Shown here piece by piece: positions 34,101 through 40,779 of a stretch of 45,055 bases of DNA (its first letter is position 1; every line of letters starts with the position of its first letter). The stretch is from assembly GCA_900553595.1 (NCBI GenBank), contig USEC01000015.1:1-45055 (forward strand). Reading direction: 5' to 3'. The position numbers and the translations under genes were made by a program. This DNA is from an uncultured Prevotella sp. (lineage in GTDB: Bacteria; Bacteroidota; Bacteroidia; Bacteroidales; Bacteroidaceae). A model generated the notes under the pieces. The model did not search any database, had not been told where the DNA came from, and saw only the letters and a program-made list of their open reading frames with translations.

Positions 34101-34338
34101 CCACCCGCGGGACATTGGCGAGAGCCATCTCCACGGGTGTGGTGATGTACTGCTCCACCTCCTGTGCTCCCAGTCGTGGGGCGAGGGTTATCACCTGCAC
34201 CTGGTTGTTGGTGATGTCGGGCGTGGCGTCGAAGGGCAGATGAAGGAGCGACCATACGCCCCACACTGCCAGTGCCATTGTGAGAATACCCACAACGAGT
34301 TTGTTGTGGATGGAGTAGGTTATGAGTCGTTGAAACAT
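31147..34338 (-). CDS. Heavy-metal efflux RND pump (CusA/CzcA family)
   Basis: A 1,063-residue inner-membrane proton-driven pump with 12 helices in two halves and two large periplasmic loops. The N-terminus LITYSIHNKLVVGILTMALA, then PFDATPDITNNQVQ, is the signature of the heavy-metal RND family. Helix 4 has AIDFGMIVDSAVIIVE, which corresponds to the DFGxxxDGAxxxxE motif of CzcA-like pumps with Ser in place of Gly; the acidic residues for proton relay are present. Motif details do not allow a firm choice between Cu/Ag and Zn/Co/Ni. The order adaptor, pump, channel with 14 and 23 bp gaps shows one operon. A His-rich exported protein heads the cluster. Confidence 0.93.
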   Translation of the reverse strand: MFQRLITYSIHNKLVVGILTMALAVWGVWSLLHLPFDATPDITNNQVQVITLAPRLGAQEVEQYITTPVEMALANVPRVEERRSISRSGLSVITLVFDDNADIYWARSQVSEVLANIASDLPENTSTEMGPIATGLGEIFHYTVRAKHGYEDKYTLADLRTIQDWIVRKQLSGTPGVAEVSGWGGFVKQYEVAVDNNRLRANGITVADIFTALERNNANTGGSYIEEDSRQYYIRGIGTVKSMADIGNIAVKTVGTTPVRIADVATVQEGHATRFGAVTRNGEGEVVAGIAIMLKGENFQEVIARVKERMTQIQKSLPEGVVVEPFIDRTNLVNRVEGTIGRNLIEGGLIVVFVLVLFLGNWRAGMVVASVIPLSMLFAFGMMRTFGIDGNLMSLGAIDFGMIVDSAVIIVEAMVAHIATGHFSNPHVRQAYMAHRATGTAVPFRLTQKQMDEEVHFSTSRIRQSAAFGEIIIMIVYIPLMTLVGIEGKMFRPMALTVFFAILGAFILSLTYVPVASSLLLSRRMHDRPNIADRIISKVQGWYRPLLERALRQSKNVITAAVALFCVSAVGFKFLGGEFIPSLEEGDFAVEMSMSQGTSLTQMVETCTKAEALLKAQYPEIKQVVSRIGSAEIPTDPMPVERADIMIALKPKQEWTSATTPDELREKMEETLHSIPGLEAEISQPIQMRNNELLTGIKQDVAIKIFGSDLNTLASEAARVARLIEGVKGVSGIKVEEVTGLPQIQIHYDHSRLAHYGISVSDVNATVETAFAGATAGAVYEGERKFDIVVRLDKRLRDIETLRNLAISLPEGGTVPLAQIARISEEEAPAQVSHEDGARRIYVGFNIKGRDVASTVGEIEKLLDDKLQLPEGYYYTYGGEFKNLQSATNRLMIVVPIALIAILLLLYATLKSVRLSLVVASAIPMAAIGGIWALWMRGMPFSISAGVGFIALFGVAVLNGIVLIGQIKLMRNDHESRAASIMESCLLRLRPVLMTALVASMGFLPMALSQGDGAEVQRPLATVVIGGLITSTLLTLFVLPALYKEYGESGAKAKVNENPSEGN

Positions 34339-34352
34339 GTGTCCTCCTTCTC

Positions 34353-35549
34353 TTAGTGTGCGTGTTCGCCGTGCTTCTCCGTCATCGAGGCGAGGTAGAA
34401 GGCGTTCTTTGTGACTATCTTTCTGCTGCCGTCGATGTGCTTACAGAGCTTCACTTCGGTGAATCCGTCGTCGCTGACGCCCGTTGTCACCTCATGGCGT
34501 GAGAAGGAGTAGTTGCCGCCGCGCGGCGCACCGTTGAGTGCGAAGACATAGCTCTTGCCGTCGGAGCTGACGATGGCTTGCGAGGGTAGGGTGCTGCAAC
34601 GGCGGTTTCCCGTGGCTATCGCCGCATCGACGGGCATTCCGTCGAAGAATCCGCCCTTGTCCTTGGTGTCGATACGGGTGTATGCCGCCACTGCCTTGGT
34701 GCCGTCGGTGAAGGTGGACCCAATGCCGTAGATGGTGCCTTTCGCCTTTGTCTGCGGACGGTTGGTGAGCGTGATGAGTACACGGTCGCCCGTCTTCACC
34801 TTGTCGAGGTCTTTCTCGAATATGTTGATGTCGGCCTCCACTGCGCTGTTGTCGTTGATCTGCATGAGCGGAGTCTGCATGTCGGCGTAGCTGCCCACGG
34901 TGGCGGTGAGTCGGCTCACCGTTCCGCTGATGGGCGCACGCAGGGGGAACACCGTGGCGAACACGCCCTTGGCTGCTCCTTTCACGCTGATGCCCAACTG
35001 CTGCAGCTGTCGTGCTACGCCCGTGGCGTTGGCTTCGGCAACGGAGCATTCGGTCTGCGCCTGCTGCAATGCCTTCTTCACTCCTGCGCCGCTTTGCTGC
35101 AGCGACTGCTGGCGCTGCATCTCGCGCAGTGCCGCCTCTCTGGTCTTTACGGCGGAGTAGTACTCGCGCTGGAGTGCCACGATGTCGGTGTTCTCGATGT
35201 ATGCCACGACGGTGCCTTTCTTCACCTCCTGGCCTTCCTTTACGTTTATGCTCTTCACCACGCCGCCCATGAGCGACGACACCGCCGCCTTGCTCTGTGC
35301 GCGGAGTGTGAGTGTGCCGCTGGCGTAGAGCATTGCGTCGAGATGCCGCTGCTCCACGGTGCCCATGCCGAGGTCGATGGTGTTTACCTGGTGCTGTGTT
35401 AGTGATATGTTGTCGAAATCCACTTCCTCTTCTTCGTGGTTGTGTCCGTCGTGGGCGTCGTGACTGTCGTGGCCGCCCATGCTGGTGAAGAAGGTGAAGC
35501 CGATGATGGCGGCAATGGTGACTGCCGCAATGATGATGATGCGCTTCAT
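34353..35549 (-). CDS. Periplasmic adaptor of the metal efflux system (CusB/CzcB-like)
   Basis: A 398-residue membrane-fusion protein anchored by one N-terminal helix (IIIIAAVTIAAIIGFTFF). A His/Asp/Glu-rich stretch, GGHDSHDAHDGHNHEEEE (25-42), follows and the C-terminus ends HGEHAH; both look like metal-binding tails. The middle has the barrel-sandwich halves (LMGGVVKSINVKEGQEVKKG and FPLRAPISGTVSRLTATVG) around a coiled hairpin of about 75 residues, then a beta-barrel domain with DKVKTGDRVLITL. It links the pump at 31147-34338 with the TolC-type channel and may hand metal to the pump. The gap to the pump gene is 14 bp. Confidence 0.92.
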   Translation of the reverse strand: MKRIIIIAAVTIAAIIGFTFFTSMGGHDSHDAHDGHNHEEEEVDFDNISLTQHQVNTIDLGMGTVEQRHLDAMLYASGTLTLRAQSKAAVSSLMGGVVKSINVKEGQEVKKGTVVAYIENTDIVALQREYYSAVKTREAALREMQRQQSLQQSGAGVKKALQQAQTECSVAEANATGVARQLQQLGISVKGAAKGVFATVFPLRAPISGTVSRLTATVGSYADMQTPLMQINDNSAVEADINIFEKDLDKVKTGDRVLITLTNRPQTKAKGTIYGIGSTFTDGTKAVAAYTRIDTKDKGGFFDGMPVDAAIATGNRRCSTLPSQAIVSSDGKSYVFALNGAPRGGNYSFSRHEVTTGVSDDGFTEVKLCKHIDGSRKIVTKNAFYLASMTEKHGEHAH

Positions 35550-35629
35550 AAAAATAAAAATGTGTTTGGCAATGCTTCTGCCTTGCTGTTGGTGAATGTC
35601 TTTTTGTGGAGACTCGCTTTGCGAGAGTG

Positions 35630-35822
35630 AGTTGATGGGAGAAGTTATTGGAAGAAGTTATCGGGAGTTAATCCGTCTGCGACTGCTGGAAGTTATCGGA
35701 CATTACTACAGTTTGCAGCAAGTGTTGCATGTGTCCATTAACTTCGGCGTAGCCTAACTTCCATTAACTTTCATCCGCCGCAGGCGGATTAACTCCTTTC
35801 AACTTCCATTAACTCATTCCTT
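35630..35822. repeat. Long hairpin element in the metal efflux cluster
   Basis: Contains GGAAGTTATCGGACATTAC at about 35688-35706, shared with 28129-28147, and further copies of TTCCATTAACTT and ATCCGCCGCAGGCGGAT. It lies between the His-rich gene and the adaptor gene. A small hairpin ACTCGC-ttt-GCGAGAGT precedes it near 35613. Confidence 0.75.
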
Positions 35823-36239
35823 TTATCCCACGCTCGGCGGTCCCCGTTTCGACAGCGCGTGTGATGCGCCTTGCGGGAGCATCGGTTGCAGGAAGTGCCG
35901 GCAGGGAGTGTCGTTGGCGGTTTGCGGCAGTACGACGGGGTGCTGCGGCATGGCGAAGAGGATGCTCGGCGACAGATGTGTGGCGTGGCTTTCCTCGCTC
36001 TTCTGCTGGCTCTTGCTGATGATGAAATGATGAAGCTGGTGAATGCGGCAGGTCTCCCTGTCCGTGTGGCGGTGTTCGGCGTGTGTCGCCCCTTCGCTTT
36101 CGGCATCGCCCGTGCATGCTGACGGCGCGTCGGAAGCTATGCACACGAAGTCCTCGTGGTGATGGTGTGTCACCACGGTGGTGAGCAGCATAAGCAATGT
36201 GGCTGCCCAAAGACTGAATAAATGGAGCTTCTTCTGCAT
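35823..36239 (-). CDS. His-rich exported protein heading the metal efflux operon (DUF6769-like)
   Basis: A 138-residue protein that starts MQKKLHLFSLWAATLLMLLT, a signal peptide or membrane anchor, followed at once by VVTHHHHEDFVC. Further His and Cys residues occur in HAEHRHTDRETCRIHQLHH. Such short HHHH-containing exported proteins often precede heavy-metal RND operons in Bacteroidales (annotated as DUF6769 or DUF2946-like; I cannot confirm which). It probably binds metal in the periplasm. The Met at 36239 is used because the promoter box lies at 36254-36247, so the longer open frame to 36347 would not be transcribed. The 273-bp gap to the adaptor gene holds a hairpin repeat, and read-through to the pump genes is inferred. 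Confidence 0.7.
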   Translation of the reverse strand: MQKKLHLFSLWAATLLMLLTTVVTHHHHEDFVCIASDAPSACTGDAESEGATHAEHRHTDRETCRIHQLHHFIISKSQQKSEESHATHLSPSILFAMPQHPVVLPQTANDTPCRHFLQPMLPQGASHALSKRGPPSVG

Positions 36240-36246
36240 TCGGGTA

Positions 36247-36283
36247 CAAAGATAAGCAAAAAAATCTGCAACCCGGTTGCAGA
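36247..36283 (-). promoter_or_regulatory. Promoter and dyad operator of the metal efflux operon
   Basis: TATCTTTG (36254-36247) is the -7 box, only 8 bp before the start codon. Upstream, at 36265-36283, lies a perfect dyad TCTGCAACC-C-GGTTGCAGA, where the -33 region would be. A dimeric repressor, perhaps a Fur- or MerR-type metal sensor, is a likely ligand; this is inference. Confidence 0.65.
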
Positions 36284-36320
36284 ATTTTGTAAAATGACTT
36301 AAAAGGGGAGAGGGAAGATA

Positions 36321-36352
36321 ATTCATAATTAAGAATTCATAATTCATAATTG
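36321..36352. repeat. AT-rich AATTCATAATT palindromes
   Basis: Overlapping units of AATTCATAATT and AAGAATTCATAATTC form a palindrome-rich tract. Similar tracts follow REP copies 4 and 7 (26980-27010 and 36490-36524). Confidence 0.6.
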
Positions 36353-36446
36353 GGAGTTAGAGAAGTTAAAGAAGTTAAAGAAGTTATCACTCGCTTCGCT
36401 CGTTAGAAGTTAAAGCCATTACCTTTATTGGCTCAGAATTAATCAT

Positions 36447-36476
36447 AGGAGGTCGAGCGTCCCGCTCGACAACACT
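36447..36476. repeat. REP-like hairpin, copy 7
   Basis: GTCGAGCG-TCC-CGCTCGAC core with AGGAG and AACACT flanks, identical to copies 1 and 3. It is the last copy before the probable join at 36.7 kb. Confidence 0.85.
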
Positions 36477-36585
36477 GTCCAAGTCTGCTATTATGAATTG
36501 TGAATTATGAATTATGAATTGACAACATTGCCATTGTCTTTCAATGAGTTATACTATTATCCGTTGTTCTCCATTAACTTCCGGC

Positions 36586-36645
36586 GAATGTAGATGGGAT
36601 GTAGATAAATTAATCTACATCCAATCTACATCCAATCTACATCCG
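36586..36645. repeat. ATGTAGAT / ATCTACAT inverted repeat cluster
   Basis: Two plus copies (AATGTAGATGGGATGTAGAT) are followed by three inverted copies (ATCTACATCC at 11-bp steps). They can form a hairpin. No gene from 36240 to 36720 could be supported. Confidence 0.65.
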
Positions 36646-36695
36646 TGCTAACCGCAGAGTGTCAGGCGGTTACACGGATTTCTCTTCAAAAAATG

Positions 36696-36703
36696 TAGAT
36701 TTG
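36696..36703 (+). promoter_or_regulatory. Orphan Bacteroidetes -7 box next to the join
   Basis: TAGATTTG matches TAnnTTTG. No Bacteroidetes gene follows; the sequence changes character within about 20 bp. Confidence 0.35.
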
Positions 36704-36725
36704 CGGCATTTTAAAAAAAATAAAG
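36704..36725. other. Probable join between Bacteroidales and clostridial DNA
   Basis: The sequence GCGGCATTTTAAAAAAAATA marks the point where left-type repeats and promoters end and clostridial coding sequence begins. The LuxR frame is open from 36699 with protein-like residues from about 36725 (SDAFNRENRVPYLKVIVL) but has no start codon before 36783. Confidence 0.65.
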
Positions 36726-36782
36726 CAGAGCGATGCATTTAACAGGGAAAACAGAGTTCCGTATCTGAAAGTAATAGTTCTT

Positions 36783-38129
36783 ATGAGCCTTTTCACCTTT
36801 GTGTTCTTGGGTGCGGAGTTTTTGTTCGTAAACATGATTTCCCGCATCGTTTCGGGGCACCGTTCGGTGGCGGCTCAAAATTATGCGCTCGGCGTCAGCG
36901 CGGTCGGTTTTGTCCTGTATCCTCTTTTATGCCGATTTTGCAAAGGAAATGCACAAACTTCCGTTTCGGTTTGCGCAGCCGTTATCTCCAATGCCTGCCT
37001 TTTTCTGATGTGCCGCAGCGGCTCTTATACGCTTACGCTGATTGCCGGCCTTCTGCTGTTTTTGATTCTCGGCGTGTTCGGAAGCGCCGTGTTCTATAAA
37101 TCCCTTTGCCTGTTGGAGGACAATACGCATATTGCGCGGCTTACGGGTATCTCCTATATGCTCGGCACAATGCTCCAGATTGCGAACAGCAATCTTGTTC
37201 ATATAGACATTGCCGAAGCCGCGATACTTTCGGTGTTTATAATGCTTTTGGCGCTTATGCTGATACGCGCGGAAAAAAACAGCGTTGTCCCGGCGCTCTC
37301 AAAGAGCGAGCCCGACGGCGGCAACGGCAGGGAGAGCTTAAAAATCAGCGTGATTCTTGTCTTTTTCGTCGCGCTCATGACCTGCATTTTCAGCACGCTT
37401 GATAATGCCGTCACCCTCATCCACGCAAGCGGAGAGGCGAATATCGGGCAGTGGCCGCGAGTCCTGCTCGCCCTCAGCGGGCTTTTGGCGGGCTTTTTGT
37501 TTGACACGGCGAGCAGAAAATACATGAGCATAGTCATGTACTGCATCACCGTTCTGTCAACTACCTGCCTCGTCGTTCTTCAGTTTGCCGGGTCTTTTAC
37601 GGTAGGGCTCGTCATATTTTATCTGGCCGCGGGCTTCTTCGCCGTTTTCTTCACGGTTTCCTTTATGGAGATCGCCCGATACACTGAAACGCCGGAGCTG
37701 TGGGCGGGGCTCGGCAGAGCCGTCAACAATCTTGTCGCCGTGTTGATTTCGGGCGGCTCGCTTGCACTTTTGAATTCGGGCAACAATATCGCCATAATAA
37801 CGATCGAGCTGCTTTTGTTCGTGCTCGCGAGCGTCGCTGCATTTGCCTATATGAATAAGCGAAAAGCCTTCTTTGACGGGCTCGAAGCAGAGGCGGCCGA
37901 TAAGCTGAGCGACGGCGAAAGGCTGCAAAAGCTCGCCAAGCAGTTCTCGCTGACTCCGCGAGAAGCCGAGGTGTTCGGATTGCTGGTGAATACCGAGGAC
38001 GGACTGCAAACGATAGCCGACAATCTCTATGTGTCGAGGCGAACCCTGGAGCGGTATGTCTCTGCAATATATGAAAAAACCGGCGCGAGATCCCGCATCG
38101 GACTTGTCACGCTTTACAACAACGCATAA
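36783..38129 (+). CDS. LuxR-type regulator with transporter-like membrane half, 5' end probably missing
   Basis: From ATG 36783 there are 448 residues: about 12 hydrophobic helices (roughly 1-360) arranged like a major-facilitator transporter, then a LuxR helix-turn-helix domain at the end (FSLTPREAEVFGLLVN, QTIADNLYVSRRTLERYVSA, YEKTGARSR). Such membrane LuxR proteins are common in Clostridia and Eggerthellales and are thought to sense a ligand and bind DNA directly; targets are unknown. The reading frame continues upstream with plausible residues (VPYLKVIVLMSLFTFVFLGA) to the A-rich join near 36720, without start codon, so the true N-terminus is likely lost. A UUCG-capped terminator follows. 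Confidence 0.82.
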   Translation: MSLFTFVFLGAEFLFVNMISRIVSGHRSVAAQNYALGVSAVGFVLYPLLCRFCKGNAQTSVSVCAAVISNACLFLMCRSGSYTLTLIAGLLLFLILGVFGSAVFYKSLCLLEDNTHIARLTGISYMLGTMLQIANSNLVHIDIAEAAILSVFIMLLALMLIRAEKNSVVPALSKSEPDGGNGRESLKISVILVFFVALMTCIFSTLDNAVTLIHASGEANIGQWPRVLLALSGLLAGFLFDTASRKYMSIVMYCITVLSTTCLVVLQFAGSFTVGLVIFYLAAGFFAVFFTVSFMEIARYTETPELWAGLGRAVNNLVAVLISGGSLALLNSGNNIAIITIELLLFVLASVAAFAYMNKRKAFFDGLEAEAADKLSDGERLQKLAKQFSLTPREAEVFGLLVNTEDGLQTIADNLYVSRRTLERYVSAIYEKTGARSRIGLVTLYNNA

Positions 38130-38143
38130 AAACAGCAGATTTG

Positions 38144-38172
38144 CCTCTCGCTTCGGCGGGAGGTATTTTTTT
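38144..38172 (+). terminator. Terminator of the LuxR gene
   Basis: CCTCTCGC-TTCG-GCGGGAGG (38144-38163) with a UUCG loop, followed by TATTTTTTT. It starts 15 bp after the stop codon. Confidence 0.9.
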
Positions 38173-38222
38173 GATTTCTTATGGGTAAAAGATGCGGTTT
38201 TCGGCGCTTTTTGGAGAATGGC

Positions 38223-38262
38223 GGAAGTCCGCCACGCGATTTTTGCAGATTGGCGGACTTCC
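38223..38262. repeat. 12-bp inverted repeat upstream of the lipoprotein gene
   Basis: GGAAGTCCGCCA (38223-38234) and TGGCGGACTTCC (38251-38262) are exact complements. A smaller CCCTGC...GCAGGG hairpin follows near 38282-38308. They lie in the 140 bp before the ribosome site and could regulate transcription or translation. Confidence 0.6.
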
Positions 38263-38401
38263 CTTATATACAAAAACCCCCCTGCCTGTATAAAATTAAA
38301 GCAGGGTAAAACGGGTGCGGCGCGAAAGGCCGCAAAAGCAAAATGAAATTTGTGCTTGCTGCGTTTGTTTAAGCAACGGGCAACAAAAAGGAGAGGATAC
38401 C

Positions 38402-39526
38402 GTGAAAGCAAAAAGATTTGCGGCGCTCTTGCTTGCGACTCTTATGCTGCTGCTCTTTGCCGCCTGCGGCAGCAAGCCCGCCGAGGACGGCGACGGCACC
38501 AAGGCAGACCGGACGGAGCGCGGTGTCAAAATAACGCAGACGGCGGCAAAAGCCGTGCAGACCGAAAAATACGAAACCGCCGATTTCAGCATAACTATCC
38601 CCAAGGGGTGGACGGTATCGACGGGCGGAATAAATATCTACCACAGTATCCGCGTGTACGACCCTGCGGAGCCGCTCAATCAGATGTTTATACTGCTGAA
38701 GGCGGAGCCGCTTCTGCACTGTGAGGAGGGTAAGGCGGCGTGGCAATACAGTTATAGAGCGGGCAGCAAACAGAATTTAATTTTTGCAAAGGCGCCTGTG
38801 CTGAAAACCCCGTCTACCGAAGGATTTTTCAAAATTTTTCCGCAGTATGCCGATTTTATATCGAAGGCTGAGCCGTCATATTCGGGATACGCATTTCCTC
38901 GTTTTGAAAACTTCACCGTGACCGAGCGCTATGCATCGTCAAACGGTATGAAAGCCTATGCTATGGGCGATGAATTGCTGCGCGCCACCTTTAAAGATAA
39001 CGGCAAAGAGGGCGAGGGAATGTTTTCCGCCTCGGTAGTGGATTTCGGCGCGGTTCAGATTTGGACGGGACGAATGAACGGCTACATGATGGAGTCGGCA
39101 GACGGCGGATACTATATGGTCTACAATATCGTCGCCGTTACTGCAGCCAAAGATACATTTATAGAGTGGGAAGGCGTGCTTACCGACTGCTTTAAAACAC
39201 TCAAGTATTCCGACAGCTTTGTCAGTGCCGCTAATCAGGCGAGCAATGAGAAGGTGGCGCTCGCAAAGCAGATAAGCCAAAACTTCAATCAGACGATGGA
39301 CGGCTTTATGTCCTCGTGGGAGAGCCGCAACATAAGTCAGGATATTATGAGCCAAAAGCAGAGCGACGCCACTTTAGGCTATGAGCGCGTGTACGATACC
39401 GAGACGGGCAGAATATATAAGGCGACAAACGGGTTCACGGACGACTATGACGGCAAGCGCTATCAGCCCGTAACGGACGACAGTATGTATGCCAAGGCCG
39501 TGAGCGGCTACATTGAAAAGCAATAG
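38402..39526 (+). CDS. Secreted lipoprotein of unknown function
   Basis: A 374-residue protein starting at GTG 38402, preceded by AAAGGAGAGGATACC, a strong ribosome site. The signal AALLLATLMLLLFAACGSKP has a lipobox with Cys after LFAA, so it is a membrane-anchored lipoprotein of a Gram-positive cell. A Lys/Asp-rich linker follows, then a domain from about residue 55 (YETADFSITIPKGWTVSTGG), whose start is like PsbP/Mog1-type beta folds that begin with FSIxxPxGW, and a C-terminal helical part. The next two genes follow closely on the same strand with their own ribosome sites, so the three may form an operon. Function unknown. Confidence 0.8.
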   Translation: MKAKRFAALLLATLMLLLFAACGSKPAEDGDGTKADRTERGVKITQTAAKAVQTEKYETADFSITIPKGWTVSTGGINIYHSIRVYDPAEPLNQMFILLKAEPLLHCEEGKAAWQYSYRAGSKQNLIFAKAPVLKTPSTEGFFKIFPQYADFISKAEPSYSGYAFPRFENFTVTERYASSNGMKAYAMGDELLRATFKDNGKEGEGMFSASVVDFGAVQIWTGRMNGYMMESADGGYYMVYNIVAVTAAKDTFIEWEGVLTDCFKTLKYSDSFVSAANQASNEKVALAKQISQNFNQTMDGFMSSWESRNISQDIMSQKQSDATLGYERVYDTETGRIYKATNGFTDDYDGKRYQPVTDDSMYAKAVSGYIEKQ

Positions 39527-39571
39527 CAGAAAAGCGTGCTGCGATAAAACGTTGGAAGGGGGCGGCGGACG

Positions 39572-39937
39572 GTGGATATGCCGCAGCATTCCGTTTTGCG
39601 GGACGGTAAAGAGACAAAAAGGACGCTTCCGTACAATCGGCAATATGTCATTCTTGCGATATACGAGGTGCTCGATAAAAACGGCGCCGGGTATGAAAAA
39701 ACGGATGCTTCAACCGTCATATCGAATATGTCGGTGTACGGGAATTTAAGCCGTTTTTCAATCTGCGTAACCGAGCAAGAGCACGGGACGGAGCTGTCCG
39801 TAACAATGCTTCAACCGTGCGAGGGGCTTTCCACATCCGGTGTGCAGCGGGCCATAACAGCCGTTGCCGACAGCATCTCGCAGTATCTGGAAAATGAGCT
39901 TGTGATGAATGGGATATTCATGCAGAAGAATAGATAA
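39572..39937 (+). CDS. Small cytoplasmic protein of unknown function
   Basis: About 121 residues from GTG 39572, with GGAAGGGGGC upstream; ATG 39578 is an alternative start. There is no signal peptide or membrane helix. The sequence suggests helices and strands (NRQYVILAIYEVLDKNG, RFSICVTEQEHGTELSVTML, AITAVADSISQYLENEL). A final amphipathic helix of this sort after two strands also ends the N-terminal part of the next protein, so the two may share a fold, but identity is low and I cannot show it. It lies 45 bp after the lipoprotein gene and 32 bp before the zinc-ribbon gene. I do not recognise a family. Confidence 0.65.
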   Translation: MDMPQHSVLRDGKETKRTLPYNRQYVILAIYEVLDKNGAGYEKTDASTVISNMSVYGNLSRFSICVTEQEHGTELSVTMLQPCEGLSTSGVQRAITAVADSISQYLENELVMNGIFMQKNR

Positions 39938-39969
39938 CAAAACGACTTCAGACGAACGGGGGAAATGAA

Positions 39970-40557
39970 ATGAACGAGACAAGAGTATTCATGCTGAACG
40001 GCACGCAGGTGCAGGATATAGTCACTCGCCTCGAGGGCTTTTTTCGTACCGAGAAGGGTATGGACGTCCAGAGCTCTCAGACCACGGACGGCTATGTTAT
40101 GCAGGCGAGTCAGCCCAAGGACGGCTGGAGGACGCTCACGGGAATGCGCCTTGCTGTTACCGTTCAGATGGCGGTTGCGGGAGATCAGCTGAATGTCAGC
40201 ATAGGCGAGGGGCAGTGGTCCGATAAAATAGGCGCCGGAGCGATAGGTCTGTTTGTGGCGTGGCCGCTGGCGATAACCGCCGGAATGGGCGCGTACAAGC
40301 AGAAAAAGCTTCCCTTCGAAGTGTTTCAGGTTATAGAGAACACCATTATGACCGGCGGACAGCCGGTGGTGGTGTCCGGCGCAGGTCAGACCGTGGCGGA
40401 CGGAATGACGCTGTGCCCGAGCTGCAAGGCGCAGCTTGCCCCCGGCTCGAAGTTCTGCAACCGCTGCGGAGCAAAGCTCGGACAAAAATGCCCGAACTGC
40501 GGCGCCGAAATCACCGCCGACAGCGCCTTTTGCTCCGAATGCGGAGTGAAGCTATAA
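39970..40557 (+). CDS. Double zinc-ribbon protein
   Basis: A 195-residue protein. An N-terminal domain (1-125) contains strands and a short hydrophobic segment (IGLFVAWPLAITAGMGAYK) that may touch the membrane. A linker leads to two zinc ribbons at the C-terminus: CPSC-11-CNRC and CPNC-11-CSEC, each with four Cys for one Zn. A GGGGGAAATGAA ribosome site precedes the ATG at 39970. Such proteins in Clostridia usually act as cytoplasmic or membrane-associated adaptors; the exact role is unknown. It is the last gene of the three-gene run and a hairpin terminator follows about 48 bp later. Confidence 0.8.
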   Translation: MNETRVFMLNGTQVQDIVTRLEGFFRTEKGMDVQSSQTTDGYVMQASQPKDGWRTLTGMRLAVTVQMAVAGDQLNVSIGEGQWSDKIGAGAIGLFVAWPLAITAGMGAYKQKKLPFEVFQVIENTIMTGGQPVVVSGAGQTVADGMTLCPSCKAQLAPGSKFCNRCGAKLGQKCPNCGAEITADSAFCSECGVKL

Positions 40558-40604
40558 GACATAAATACAGAAAACCCCTATCTCTTAATTATACATTTGT
40601 AAAG

Positions 40605-40649
40605 CAACGCCCTCCCTCGGTAACGTATATTATCGAGGGAGGGACGTTG
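40605..40649. terminator. Terminator between convergent zinc-ribbon and kinase genes
   Basis: CAACG-c-CCTCCCTCG pairs with CGAGGGAGGG-a-CGTTG around a 13-base loop. T-rich sequence follows on both strands, so it may act both ways. Confidence 0.75.
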
Positions 40650-40779
40650 TATTTCAATTATATTCAATTATAACGATATATTATCGCAGGACAAAATCAT
40701 AAAGAACTGACATAAGACGGATTTTTTATTGGCGTTCTTTTTGCGTTGCCCGGCACATATCACACACGATAAAATAAGC

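Noticed and set aside
31417..34356. A 979-codon open frame on the plus strand opposite the RND pump gene
   Set aside because: It is the mirror of a well-matched heavy-metal RND gene in codon-biased GC-rich DNA. Its product is full of His, Cys and Tyr without domain-like pattern.
36783..38129. The LuxR-type gene as a transporter
   Set aside because: The membrane half looks like a transporter, but the C-terminal LuxR helix-turn-helix (FSLTPREAEVFGLL) shows a regulator.
38223..38308. Riboswitch upstream of the lipoprotein gene
   Set aside because: Two hairpins are visible but they match no riboswitch class that I can recognise; kept only as an inverted repeat.
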